Assembly (NCBI GenBank): GCA_024695935.1
Contig: JAILHH010000036.1
Coordinates: forward strand, 1 to 59,723
DNA length: 59,723 nucleotides
DNA from: Acetatifactor sp.
Lineage (GTDB): Bacteria; Bacillota; Clostridia; Lachnospirales; Lachnospiraceae
Reading direction: 5' to 3'
Both the position numbers and the translations under genes were made by a program. Of this stretch, positions 17,981 to 26,104 are shown in pieces. Within the stretch, counting starts at the first letter, position 1. Every line of letters begins with the position of its first letter. The notes under the pieces were generated by a model. That model saw only the letters and a program-made list of their open reading frames with translations, was not told the DNA's origin and made no database searches.

Positions 17981-20296
17981 ATGTTCATTAATGAGATTTT
18001 AAACAAGATCGATGAATTATTGAATGATGGAAAGATTGACGAAGCCGAAAATCTGATGATTGAATCCATCAGAGAAGCTGCAGAAAAAAATCTTGACGAT
18101 GTGGTCCTGTCTCTTGAAAATGAGCTGATCGGTTTTTACCGTGAGGCAAGCAGATACGAGGACGGCATAAAGATCGCAAATGCAGCCATGGATCAGGCCG
18201 AAAAAATGGGCATTACCGGAACCATTGCTTATGCCACAACGCTTTTGAATATCGCAAGTTTATATCGTGGAGCGGACAGACTCAATGAGTCCATGATATA
18301 TTTTGAAAATGTTCGAAAGATCTATGATACCATTTTGGAGCCGGGAAGCCTCCTCTATGCTTCCCTTGAAAACAATCTGGCTCTTTTATATGAGGAAAAA
18401 GGTCTCTATGACAAGGCAAAGGACTCACTTTTGCGGGCTCTTGCCATCGTAAAGGACAAAAATGCCATCTACGAGATCGCCGTAAGCTACGCAAACCTTG
18501 CGAATGTGAGCATAGAGCTGGGTCAGCTTGAAGAGGGCAGGGAATATGCCATCACTTCCATGGATATTTTTGAAAAGCAGGGAGTTTATGATTCCCACAT
18601 GGCAGCGGCAAACGCGGCTCTTGGAAATTACTATTTCAAGATGGAAAAATATGACAAGGCTTCAGCCAGATACGGTGAGGCTTTGAACATGATCCGGACG
18701 AGCGTTGGCGAGACCAAGTTTTATTACAGAGTAAAGGAAAGACTTGATGAGTGCGCCGAAAAGATGGGACCTGTGGACATTGATGAGATTTTGAACAATG
18801 AATCACTCACCATGGTGACGGGACTTTCTCTATGCAAAGATTATTATTATGAATACGGCGAGCCCATGATAAAGGAAAAATTCCCCGAGTATGTGGACAG
18901 GATCGCAACCGGTCTTGTGGGTGAGGGAAGCGACTGCTTTGGAATGGATGATGAATATTCCAGAGACCATGACTGGGGACCGGGCTTTTGCATTTGGGTA
19001 ACCGATGAAGTCTATGAAAAGATAGGAAAGGACCTGGAGGCAGAATATGCAAAGCTTCCCATGTCCTACAAAGGATTCTTCAGACTGGAGACTGATCAGG
19101 GCGCCGGAAGACGTGGGGTGATGACCATAAACCGCTTTTACGAGAGGTTTTTGGGGACTTCAGATTATGATGATATCAAGTGGCAGTACGTATCCGACGC
19201 ATCTCTGGCAGCAGCCGTAAACGGTGAGGTCTTTACAGATCCCGAAGGGCAGTTTAGCGAGATGAGAAACAGATTAAAGTCAGGTTATCCCGAGGAGATC
19301 AGATATTTAAAGATCGACCAGAGTGCCGCAATGTTTTCTCAGACAGGTCAGTACAATTATGAGAGAATGCTAAAACGCGGAGATATCATGACTGCGCAGC
19401 TTCTTTTGGCGGACAGCATCAGAGAAGCCATGAAGCTTCAATATTATATAGAAAACAAATATCCTCTTCACGACAAGTGGCTGAGACGAGGATTGTCATT
19501 TTTGGAAAACGGAAACGCGCTGGAAAAACTCCTTGAGGAATTGGTACTAAAACCCGGCGAGGAAAAGATGGAGGAGATCGCCGAATTTTTCGTAGGTCAG
19601 CTCTATTCGATGAGCATCATCTCCGATATCGAGCCTTACCTTGACAGGCACAGCGACGAGATCTTTTTAAAGGCAAATCTGGTCTCTCTTCCGAAAAAGA
19701 AGATCATAGAGGGCATAGTAAAGCTTGAGTTTGAGGAATTTGACAAGGTTCAAAACGAGGGAGGCAGAGCAAGCTGCCAGGATAATTTCCCCACCTTCAA
19801 TATCATGCGAAGCAGCCAGTACATGACCTGGGACAAGACCATGCTCATGCAATACGTTTATGATTTTGACAGGGAGAGCAGAAAAGGCCACAATCTCATA
19901 ACCGAGAAATACGGTCGCATGGAGCAGAGTACAGCCCCTGAGGAATATGAAAAGATAAAGGATAATTTCCCCGAGATCTCACCGGAAAAGCAGGCTATCA
20001 TCGACGCCATAGTAAAGATACAGGTAGATATGATGGATGCCTTTGCGGAAAAATATCCGAAGCTTGCAGGAAATGCCAGAAGCATACATGCCTTTGATGA
20101 CAGAGGATACAATACTTCCTATGAGACGTATTTAAAGGGAGAGATCAGTACATATTCTGACAAGATGCTGGAGCTCTATGGCAGATACGTGGCAAGAGCT
20201 GCGGCTGAAGGAGAAAACCTTGCCATGAAGATCATGGAAAACAATGTAAAGATGTACGGATATGAATCCCTTGAGGATGCAGAGAGTAAAGCGTAG
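17981..20296 (+). CDS. TPR - DUF4037 - DUF4125 multidomain protein
   Basis: A 771-residue cytoplasmic protein. Residues 1-260 are tetratricopeptide-like helices with TPR landmarks such as ASLENNLALLYEEKGLYDKA and SYANLANVSIELGQLEEG. Residues ~265-540 resemble DUF4037, with YSRDHDWGPGFCIW, the Asp-rich core that relates DUF4037 to nucleotidyltransferase-like folds. Residues ~565-765 resemble DUF4125 (LEFEEFDKVQNEGGRASCQD, MRSSQYMTW). Both DUFs occur together in Clostridia; their activity is not known. It is the last gene of the operon (19 bp after GH3) and is followed by a 12-bp-stem hairpin. Confidence 0.75.
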   Translation: MFINEILNKIDELLNDGKIDEAENLMIESIREAAEKNLDDVVLSLENELIGFYREASRYEDGIKIANAAMDQAEKMGITGTIAYATTLLNIASLYRGADRLNESMIYFENVRKIYDTILEPGSLLYASLENNLALLYEEKGLYDKAKDSLLRALAIVKDKNAIYEIAVSYANLANVSIELGQLEEGREYAITSMDIFEKQGVYDSHMAAANAALGNYYFKMEKYDKASARYGEALNMIRTSVGETKFYYRVKERLDECAEKMGPVDIDEILNNESLTMVTGLSLCKDYYYEYGEPMIKEKFPEYVDRIATGLVGEGSDCFGMDDEYSRDHDWGPGFCIWVTDEVYEKIGKDLEAEYAKLPMSYKGFFRLETDQGAGRRGVMTINRFYERFLGTSDYDDIKWQYVSDASLAAAVNGEVFTDPEGQFSEMRNRLKSGYPEEIRYLKIDQSAAMFSQTGQYNYERMLKRGDIMTAQLLLADSIREAMKLQYYIENKYPLHDKWLRRGLSFLENGNALEKLLEELVLKPGEEKMEEIAEFFVGQLYSMSIISDIEPYLDRHSDEIFLKANLVSLPKKKIIEGIVKLEFEEFDKVQNEGGRASCQDNFPTFNIMRSSQYMTWDKTMLMQYVYDFDRESRKGHNLITEKYGRMEQSTAPEEYEKIKDNFPEISPEKQAIIDAIVKIQVDMMDAFAEKYPKLAGNARSIHAFDDRGYNTSYETYLKGEISTYSDKMLELYGRYVARAAAEGENLAMKIMENNVKMYGYESLEDAESKA

Positions 20297-20309
20297 GAAT
20301 ATGTAAGAA

Positions 20310-20339
20310 AAGCCTGTGGCATCGCAGATGGCACGGCTT
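20310..20339 (+). terminator. Hairpin at the end of the FapA-GH3-TPR operon
   Basis: AAGCC (20310-20314), GTG (20316-20318) and CATC (20320-20323) pair with GATG (20327-20330), CAC (20332-20334) and GGCTT (20335-20339) around a gca loop. The stem is strong but there is no T-run, so termination is likely rather than certain. Confidence 0.45.
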
Positions 20340-20366
20340 CGATCGAATTATACAGCGGTTAAATTA

Positions 20367-20400
20367 TAGACGGAGGAAGGTTAATACCATCCTCCGTCTA
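20367..20400. repeat. 10-bp inverted repeat spanning the SDR stop codon
   Basis: TAGACGGAGG (20367-20376) pairs with CCTCCGTCTA (20391-20400), and the SDR stop codon lies in the loop. On the minus strand it is followed by TATAATTT. It may act as a weak terminator for the SDR gene; the arm also encodes the conserved C-terminal Asp-Gly-Gly. Confidence 0.4.
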
Positions 20401-21097
20401 TTGTTATGATCTGACCTGTCATATATGAAGGTGAAGTGCTTATCTTATATATGAGTTCTGCTACTTCAAAAGGGTCTCCGAAGCGTCCCGCAGGAATCTC
20501 TTCTAAAAGCGCGGTTTTGTCATCTTCCGAAAGACAGTCATTCATCTGTGTTTCTATCACACCGCAGGCAACGGCATTCACTGTGATCCCGCTGGGAGCA
20601 AGCTCCTTTGCCAGTGCCTTTGTGAAGGCATTGATCCCGCCTTTTGAAGCACTGTATGCCACCTCCGTGGAAGCACCGGCGCTTCCCCATACACTTGACA
20701 CATTTATGATGGCCCCCGCATGATTTTTTAAAAAGAGGGGGATGGCCATCTTCGAAGATAGAAATGCGCTGTCCAAATTTGTGCCCATGACTTTTTTCCA
20801 CTCAGGGTATGTCATGTCCTGCAAAAGACCAAAATATGCGATCCCCGCATTGTTTACCAGGACATCCAATCTGTCAAGCCCCTTAAAGAGCCTCTCTACT
20901 GAAGCAGGATCCGACACATCACAGGGGATTGGATTTACGGTTACGCCGTATTTTTCATGTAATGACCCGGCCACTTTTTTAAGGCCGTCTATGGAGTTAT
21001 GACTTGTTATTATCAGATCGTAACCTTCCCTTGCAAAAACTTCCGCACATGCCGCACCTATCCCACGGCTGGCTCCTGTTATCAAAGCTTTCTTCAT
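20381..21097 (-). CDS. SDR-family NAD(P)-dependent reductase (YmfI/FabG-like)
   Basis: A 238-residue classical short-chain dehydrogenase. It has the TGASRGIG nucleotide-binding loop, DVLVNNAG, catalytic Ser in NVSSVWGSAGAS and the YSASK tetrad, ending in TGQIITIDGG. The VWGSAGASTEVAYSASKGG stretch resembles YmfI, the elongation-factor-P 5-aminopentanone reductase of Firmicutes, more than housekeeping FabG. No fatty-acid synthesis genes are nearby, which argues against FabG. The exact substrate therefore stays open. AGAGGTC precedes the start. Single gene, convergent with the TPR operon and divergent from the NlpC/P60 gene. Confidence 0.85.
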   Translation of the reverse strand: MKKALITGASRGIGAACAEVFAREGYDLIITSHNSIDGLKKVAGSLHEKYGVTVNPIPCDVSDPASVERLFKGLDRLDVLVNNAGIAYFGLLQDMTYPEWKKVMGTNLDSAFLSSKMAIPLFLKNHAGAIINVSSVWGSAGASTEVAYSASKGGINAFTKALAKELAPSGITVNAVACGVIETQMNDCLSEDDKTALLEEIPAGRFGDPFEVAELIYKISTSPSYMTGQIITIDGGWY

Positions 21098-21278
21098 AAT
21101 GACCTCTGCAAAAAATATCCTTTTTTAGAAATTAAATACAATATTTACAAACATAAGTATAACATATATTGGAGAAGAGAATATTACAAAAATCTGACAT
21201 GGCGAATCAAAAAAAGGTCAAAATGGCGAAAATGTTATAATTTTTGCGGAAATTTTGGTAAAAATGCATCGCTATGCA

Positions 21279-21307
21279 TTGACAAAGTAACCTCGATAAT
21301 GTTATAT
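21279..21307 (+). promoter_or_regulatory. Promoter of the NlpC/P60 gene
   Basis: TTGACA (21279-21284), 17 bp and TTATAT (21302-21307). The ~80-nt leader can fold a stem, CGGATTT with AAATCCG (from about 21316 to 21347). I see no c-di-AMP (ydaO) riboswitch signature, although such switches often precede this gene type. Confidence 0.6.
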
Positions 21308-21392
21308 TTGTTAACGGATTTAATAATTTTGTAACATTTAAATCCGGCAGGCAAAAAAACATAAGTAACCATAGGTTTTACCGGAGGGATTT

Positions 21393-22562
21393 ATGAAGTT
21401 TAAGACCGTAAGGGCAATGGCTCTGTTATTCGCATTTGCTGTTGCTTTCGGTAGCAATTCGATCACAGCACTGGCAACAAATTCGAGTGTGCTCCCCGCA
21501 GGAGGACTGGAGCTTGCACTCAACAAAGGAACAAAGCTTGAGAGCATAGCGTCCGCAAAGTCAGATAAGATTAAGATTGCACCAATCATTGAAGAAGACG
21601 ATATAGAGATTCCCGAGACAGAGGAAGAGGAAGATTTCAGCAACCTCGTTATCGCTCAGGTTTCTAATTATGTTAATATAAGAAGCATTCCCGACAGTTC
21701 GGGAGAAGTGCTCGGAAAGCTTTACAACAATTCCGTTGGTGAGCTGATCTCGGTGGAAGGCGAATGGAGCCTTATCAAATCCGGAACAGTCACAGGATAC
21801 GTAAAGAGCGAGTACTGTGTGACAGGCGATGATGCCGTTGAACTTGCAAAGCAGGTTGGAACGAGATTCGCAACAGTCACCACCACAACACTCTTTGTGA
21901 GAAAAGAAGCAACTACTGATTCGGGGATCATCGGAATGGTTCCCTTAGATGATGACCTGGTGGTAACTTCCGAAGAAGGTGACTGGGCACAGGTTGATAC
22001 CGTGGAGGGATCCGGTTGGGTATCAAAGGATTATGTGACCATTCATACCGAGTTCGTTCAGGCAGAGTCAAAGGAAGAGGAACAGGCAAGACTTGCAAAA
22101 GAGGAAGCCGAGAGAAAGAAGGCTCAAGAGGCTGCCGAAAAGAAGCTTGCTTCAAACAATACAACAAATACATCTTCGGCCACAACAACCACAAATTACG
22201 CGGTGGGTTCCGGAAGCGAACTCGGAGTTGCGGTTGCGGAGTATGGATTACAGTTTGTGGGTAATCCTTATGTATACGGCGGATCAAGTCTTACAAACGG
22301 TACAGACTGTTCGGGATTTGTAATGAGTGTATATGCTAACTTCGGTGTCAGCCTTCCTCATTCATCAAGCTCTGACAGATCACAGGGTACAGCGGTTGAC
22401 GGACTTGACAATGCACAGGCCGGAGATATCGTTTGCTACTCAGGACATGTGGGAATCTACATAGGAAACGGTCAGATCGTACACGCTTCAAACAAGCGTA
22501 CAGGTATCATCGTTTCAAATGCGGATTACAGAAAGATCCTGGCCATCAGACGTATATTCTAA
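21393..22562 (+). CDS. Secreted SH3 - NlpC/P60 peptidoglycan hydrolase
   Basis: A 389-residue exported cell-wall endopeptidase. It begins with a signal peptide (KFKTVRAMALLFAFAVAF, cleavage probably near residue 28). Two bacterial SH3 domains follow (about 85-135 with YVNIRSIPDSSGEVLGKL; about 150-210 with TLFVRKEATTDSGIIG). A charged helical linker (about 215-255) and an Asn/Thr-rich stretch lead to the NlpC/P60 domain (about 275-389). The catalytic Cys is in DCSGFV, with His in GHVGIYIG and a third polar residue in IVHASN. It likely cleaves gamma-D-Glu-diaminopimelate bonds in stem peptides. Single gene with its own promoter and terminator. Confidence 0.93.
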   Translation: MKFKTVRAMALLFAFAVAFGSNSITALATNSSVLPAGGLELALNKGTKLESIASAKSDKIKIAPIIEEDDIEIPETEEEEDFSNLVIAQVSNYVNIRSIPDSSGEVLGKLYNNSVGELISVEGEWSLIKSGTVTGYVKSEYCVTGDDAVELAKQVGTRFATVTTTTLFVRKEATTDSGIIGMVPLDDDLVVTSEEGDWAQVDTVEGSGWVSKDYVTIHTEFVQAESKEEEQARLAKEEAERKKAQEAAEKKLASNNTTNTSSATTTTNYAVGSGSELGVAVAEYGLQFVGNPYVYGGSSLTNGTDCSGFVMSVYANFGVSLPHSSSSDRSQGTAVDGLDNAQAGDIVCYSGHVGIYIGNGQIVHASNKRTGIIVSNADYRKILAIRRIF

Positions 22563-22630
22563 TATGAACTCTTCACTCGATACGGGACGGTTCCCAGAGA
22601 GTGTTGCAACTAACTATATAATAGGGGTAT

Positions 22631-22661
22631 GAAGGACTGCGTGGGGCGCAGTCCTTCTTCG
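22631..22661 (+). terminator. Intrinsic terminator of the NlpC/P60 gene
   Basis: GAAGGACTGCG (22631-22641) pairs perfectly with CGCAGTCCTTC (22647-22657) around a 5-nt loop, followed by TTCGTT. Confidence 0.75.
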
Positions 22662-22852
22662 TTAAAAGACACAAAATTCCCCGTGGCAAATGATGTATTT
22701 TAACGAAAAAAGAATTTGTAATTGTTTGACTATTTTCTAACATATTTTTGTGTGAGGAAAGTACCAATCCGAAAATGAGCATGTGCAATTTTGCCAATAC
22801 ACCCTTTGTCAACGACAAATGGGATACAATCTAAAAAAAATTGTAAATACTT

Positions 22853-22925
22853 ATCCACAGTGGATAAATCGCGATTTTAACGAAAAAAGTGCTTTATACA
22901 CCGAGTTGTCCACATTATCCACAGA
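22853..22925. other. Cluster of DnaA-box-like 9-mers
   Basis: Two exact consensus boxes, TTATCCACA, lie at 22853-22861 and 22917-22925. TTGTCCACA lies at 22908-22916, directly abutting the last box. AGTGGATAA (22861-22869), an inverted one-mismatch box, abuts the first. The surrounding 567-bp gap (22563-23129) is AT-rich and has no gene. A 15-bp direct repeat, TTTTAACGAAAAAAG, occurs at 22698-22712 and 22877-22891. No dnaA, dnaN or rep gene is in the window. Confidence 0.6.
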
Positions 22926-23019
22926 AAAATCCCCTTAATTGAGGTGGGAAAAAGACAAACACCTGTTTTAGAGAGAACTTATGAAATTTGTCAAAAAGAA
23001 AAAAAGACATCTTTTTTCA

Positions 23020-23038
23020 TTGACATAACTGATGTCAA
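23020..23038. promoter_or_regulatory. 7-bp dyad TTGACAT-N5-ATGTCAA upstream of hpf
   Basis: A perfect inverted repeat whose left arm resembles a -35 box but has no good -10 partner. It lies 45 bp upstream of the hpf -35 element and could be a regulator site. Confidence 0.4.
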
Positions 23039-23064
23039 AAAGATGTAAAAAAACTCTTAAATTA

Positions 23065-23094
23065 TTGCAAAATTGTATGGGTACATGGTATAAT
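23065..23094 (+). promoter_or_regulatory. Promoter of hpf
   Basis: TTGCAA (23065-23070), 18 bp and TATAAT (23089-23094), about 36 bp before the start codon. The short leader leaves little room for other control. Confidence 0.65.
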
Positions 23095-23129
23095 TATCGT
23101 ACAATAAAACATCGAAAGGGATGATGCAT

Positions 23130-23654
23130 ATGAAGTTTATTATTGTAGGCAGAAACATTGACGTAACACCCGGTCTCAAGAGTGCAGTGGAGGAGAAGAT
23201 AGGCAAGCTTGAGAAATACTTTAATCCCGATACCGAAGTACACGTAACTCTAAGTGTTGAAAAGGAGCGACAGAAAATAGAGGTTACAATCCCCGTTAAG
23301 GGAAGCATTATCAGATCAGAACAGGTCAGCAACGATATGTATGTTTCAATCGATCTTGTGGAGGAGATCATTGAGAGACAGTTAAAGAAATACAAGACAA
23401 AGATAGTCAACAAGAAACTTGACGGCGGATTCAGCAAGACCTTCGTCGACAACGATTACATGGATGACGAGGAGATCAAGATCGTCAGAACAAAGAAGTT
23501 CGATATCAAACCCATGTATCCCGAGGATGCCTGCATCCAGATGGAACTTTTGGGACATAACTTCTTCGTATTTATCAATGCGGAGACCGATCAGGTAAAT
23601 GTGGTTTACAAGAGAAAGGCAGATACCTACGGACTTATCGAACCCGAAGATTAA
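23130..23654 (+). CDS. hpf: Long-form ribosome hibernation-promoting factor
   Basis: A 174-residue protein with the S30AE domain (about 1-100: KFIIVGRNIDVTPGLKSAVEEK) joined to the C-terminal dimerisation domain (about 118-174: FDIKPMYPEDACIQMELLGH, FFVFINAETDQVNVVYKRK). Long HPF binds 30S subunits in the decoding region and dimerises inactive 70S ribosomes into 100S particles in stationary phase. Start is taken as ATG 23130, because AAAGGG at 23115-23120 touches the alternative ATG 23121. Single gene with promoter and a GUGA-tetraloop terminator. In many Firmicutes hpf is close to secA-prfB, which here lie about 18 kb away. Confidence 0.95.
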   Translation: MKFIIVGRNIDVTPGLKSAVEEKIGKLEKYFNPDTEVHVTLSVEKERQKIEVTIPVKGSIIRSEQVSNDMYVSIDLVEEIIERQLKKYKTKIVNKKLDGGFSKTFVDNDYMDDEEIKIVRTKKFDIKPMYPEDACIQMELLGHNFFVFINAETDQVNVVYKRKADTYGLIEPED

Positions 23655-23676
23655 AACTTAAGATCGAAGATTTTCA

Positions 23677-23705
23677 GGGGACCGGAGTGATCCGGTTCCC
23701 TTTTT
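23677..23705 (+). terminator. Intrinsic terminator of hpf
   Basis: GGGGACCGGA (23677-23686) pairs with TCCGGTTCCC (23691-23700, one G-U) around a GTGA tetraloop, then five T. Confidence 0.8.
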
Positions 23706-23709
23706 GTTA

Positions 23710-23794
23710 TAACAATGAGCCGAGCGACTGCCGAGCTCGCTCGGGCAGGCATTTGGCGAATGTAGGACACCGAAAGGCGCTGGCCTTGAGGTGT
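23710..23794 (+). ncRNA. Structured intergenic element, copy A
   Basis: This 85-nt stretch shares layout and sequence with copy B at 35566-35654. It opens TAACAATGAGCC. A variable hairpin follows, with CTGCC/GGCAG and GAG/CTC arms around a CTCG loop. The linker GGCGAATGTAGGACACC leads to a hairpin in which ACACC-GA-AAGGC (23767-23778) pairs with GCCTT-GA-GGTGT (23783-23794) across a tandem G-A internal loop. It lies after the hpf terminator and before the thl promoter, so it is in neither main transcript. A separate hairpin (CGAGCAGG/CCTGCTCG, 23798-23819) and a repeat of CAACGAGCCGA at 23827-23837 follow. Whether it is an RNA gene or a dispersed repeat is undecided. Confidence 0.5.
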
Positions 23795-23866
23795 CGGCGA
23801 GCAGGTATTAGCCTGCTCGATTATTGCAACGAGCCGATAATTTACCCCTTTAGTGTGAAAAACCAG

Positions 23867-23895
23867 TTGCAAATGGATTTTGGCTATGATACAAT
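23867..23895 (+). promoter_or_regulatory. Promoter of the butyryl-CoA operon
   Basis: TTGCAA (23867-23872), 17 bp and TACAAT (23890-23895), about 75 bp before thl. An ATTGGAGG ribosome site lies at about 23954-23962. Confidence 0.65.
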
Positions 23896-23969
23896 AGGTT
23901 TAATTGTTGTGATAAAAAATTAACAATCAATAAAACTTAAAAAATTCAAATTCCATTGGAGGTAAAGAA

Positions 23970-25154
23970 ATGGCTAAGAAAGTTGTTTTAGCAGGCGCTT
24001 GTCGTACCGCTATCGGTACAATGGGCGGTACACTCAGCACAACTCCTGCCGCAGAGCTTGGAGCAATCGTGATCAGAGAGGCATTAAAGAGAGCAGGAGT
24101 TGCTCCCGATCAGGTAGATCAGGTTTATATGGGTTGTGTAATCCAGGCTGGTCAGGGCCAGAACGTTGCACGTCAGGCTACACTTAAGGCAGGTCTTCCC
24201 ATTGAAGTACCCGCTGTAACAATGAACGTTGTCTGCGGTTCAGGTCTCAACTGCGTAAATCAGGCAGCACAGATGATCATGGCAGGCGATGCAGACATCG
24301 TAGTAGCAGGTGGTATGGAGAACATGTCAATGGCTCCTTATGCAGTACCTCAGGCTCGTTACGGTTACAGAATGAACAATGGTGTATTGGTAGATACAAT
24401 GATCAAGGATGCCCTCTGGGATGCATTCAATGACTATCACATGATCAAGACCGCTGACAATATCGCTGAGCAGTGGGGACTTACAAGAGAAGAACTTGAC
24501 GAGTTCGCATTAAAGAGCCAGCAGAAGGCTTGCGCAGCTATCGAGTCAGGCGCATTCAAGGACGAGATCGTTCCCGTTGAAGTTAAAAAGAAAAAAGAGA
24601 CTATCATCTTCGATACAGACGAAGGCCCCAGACCCGGTTCAACAATGGAAGGTCTTGCAAAGCTTCGTCCCATCAATCCCAATGGTTTCGTAACAGCAGG
24701 TAACGCATCAGGTATCAACGATGGTGCAGCAGCAGTTGTTGTTATGAGCGAGGAAAAGGCAAAAGAGCTTGGCGTTAAGCCTATGGCTACTTTCGTTGCA
24801 GGCGGACTTGCAGGTGTTGATCCTTCTATCATGGGTATCGGACCTGTTGCAGCCACAAAGAAGGTTATGGCTAAAGCAGGCATGAAGATCGAAGACTTCG
24901 ACATCATCGAGGCTAATGAGGCATTTGCAGCTCAGTCAGTTGCAGTTGGAAAAGACCTTGGAATCGATGTTGAAAAGCAGCTCAACCCCAACGGTGGAGC
25001 GATCGCTCTCGGACATCCCGTAGGAGCTTCAGGCTGCCGTATTCTCGTAACACTTCTTCACGAGATGGAGAAAAAGAACGCAAAGACCGGACTTGCTACC
25101 CTTTGTATCGGTGGCGGTATGGGTTGCGCTACTATCGTTAAGAGAGAAGACTAA
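23970..25154 (+). CDS. thl: Acetyl-CoA C-acetyltransferase (thiolase)
   Basis: A 394-residue biosynthetic thiolase joining two acetyl-CoA into acetoacetyl-CoA, the first step of butyrate formation. All three catalytic elements are present: the nucleophile Cys89 in NVVCGSGLN, the His in [10 protein letters not shown] and the second Cys in [16 protein letters not shown], another family signature, is also there. First gene of the operon with crt, hbd, bcd, etfB and etfA; all are on the same strand with 30-105 bp gaps and their own strong ribosome sites. Codon use is biased to a few codons, as in highly expressed genes. Confidence 0.97.
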   Translation: MAKKVVLAGACRTAIGTMGGTLSTTPAAELGAIVIREALKRAGVAPDQVDQVYMGCVIQAGQGQNVARQATLKAGLPIEVPAVTMNVVCGSGLNCVNQAAQMIMAGDADIVVAGGMENMSMAPYAVPQARYGYRMNNGVLVDTMIKDALWDAFNDYHMIKTADNIAEQWGLTREELDEFALKSQQKACAAIESGAFKDEIVPVEVKKKKETIIFDTDEGPRPGSTMEGLAKLRPINPNGFVTAGNASGINDGAAAVVVMSEEKAKELGVKPMATFVAGGLAGVDPSIMGIGPVAATKKVMAKAGMKIEDFDIIEANEAFAAQSVAVGKDLGIDVEKQLNPNGGAIALGHPVGASGCRILVTLLHEMEKKNAKTGLATLCIGGGMGCATIVKRED

Positions 25155-25245
25155 TCTAAATTAAAGATAAATGGCGAGAGAATACCGTCAATTTGGCGTG
25201 TATTCTTTTGTCATGTCTATAGAAATAAAAATCGGAGGAAGAAAA

Positions 25246-26070
25246 ATGGAGTATATTTTATACGAACAGAAGGGCGCCATCGCCACCATTACGATCAACC
25301 GTGAGAAGGCTTTGAATGCTCTTAATTCAACAGTTCTCGATGAACTCAATGCGACTCTTGATGCTGTTGACCTTGACACTGTGAGAGCACTTATCATCAC
25401 AGGTGCCGGCGAGAAGTCATTCGTTGCAGGTGCAGACATCGGCGAGATGAGCACACTTACAAAGGCTGAGGGCGAAGCTTTCGGTAAAAAAGGAAACGAT
25501 GTATTCAGAAAGATTGAGACATTCCCCATTCCCGTTATCGCAGCCGTAAACGGCTTTGCACTTGGCGGCGGATGTGAGATCTCAATGAGCTGTGACATCA
25601 GGATCTGTACAGACAATGCAGTATTCGGTCAGCCTGAGGTGGGCCTTGGAATCACACCCGGATTTGGCGGAACACAGAGACTTGCCAGACTTGTCGGCGC
25701 AGGCATGGCTAAACAGCTTATCTATACAGCAAGAAATATCAAGGCTCCCGAAGCATACAGGATCGGCCTTGTAAATGATGTAATATCAGCAACTTTGGAT
25801 GAGGCAGGAAATGTTACTGCTACAGCAAAGCAGAATCTTATTGCAGCAGCTGAGAAGATGGCTTCAACCATCGCAAAGAACGCTCCTATTGCTGTCAGAA
25901 ACTGCAAAAAGGCTATTAATGAGGGATTAGACGCATCTATGGATGAAGCGATCGTTATCGAAGAGAAACTTTTCGGTGACTGCTTCGAGACAGAAGATCA
26001 GAAGTACGGAATGGCATTCTTCCTTGACAAGAACAAGGAAAAGGTAAAAGAGCCTTTCAAGAATAAATAA
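25246..26070 (+). CDS. crt: 3-hydroxybutyryl-CoA dehydratase (crotonase)
   Basis: A 274-residue enoyl-CoA hydratase-type enzyme that dehydrates 3-hydroxybutyryl-CoA to crotonyl-CoA. The oxyanion-hole segment SFVAGADIGEM, the catalytic Glu in ALGGGCEISMSCD and the second Glu in FGQPEVGLGITPGFGG are all visible. The start is ATG 25246 with GGAGG just upstream; the in-frame ATG at 25171 lies in the intergenic region and would add non-homologous residues. Compared with typical ~260-residue crotonases it has a short extra stretch (SATLDEAGNVTATAKQN) at about 182-200. It sits between thl and hbd. Confidence 0.96.
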   Translation: MEYILYEQKGAIATITINREKALNALNSTVLDELNATLDAVDLDTVRALIITGAGEKSFVAGADIGEMSTLTKAEGEAFGKKGNDVFRKIETFPIPVIAAVNGFALGGGCEISMSCDIRICTDNAVFGQPEVGLGITPGFGGTQRLARLVGAGMAKQLIYTARNIKAPEAYRIGLVNDVISATLDEAGNVTATAKQNLIAAAEKMASTIAKNAPIAVRNCKKAINEGLDASMDEAIVIEEKLFGDCFETEDQKYGMAFFLDKNKEKVKEPFKNK

Positions 26071-26104
26071 TTAATCAATTTCAATTTTTTAAGGAGGACA
26101 CAAC

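Noticed and set aside
20381-21097. FabG of fatty-acid synthesis
   Set aside because: No fab genes nearby, and the VWGSAGAS segment looks more like YmfI-type reductases. Left as a general SDR call.
21302-21392. c-di-AMP (ydaO/yuaA) riboswitch before the NlpC/P60 gene
   Set aside because: The leader is only about 80 nt and lacks the conserved riboswitch blocks.
22853-22925. Chromosomal or plasmid replication origin
   Set aside because: DnaA boxes are present, but no dnaA, dnaN, rep or par genes are in the window. Flanking genes are ordinary, so an origin is not claimed.
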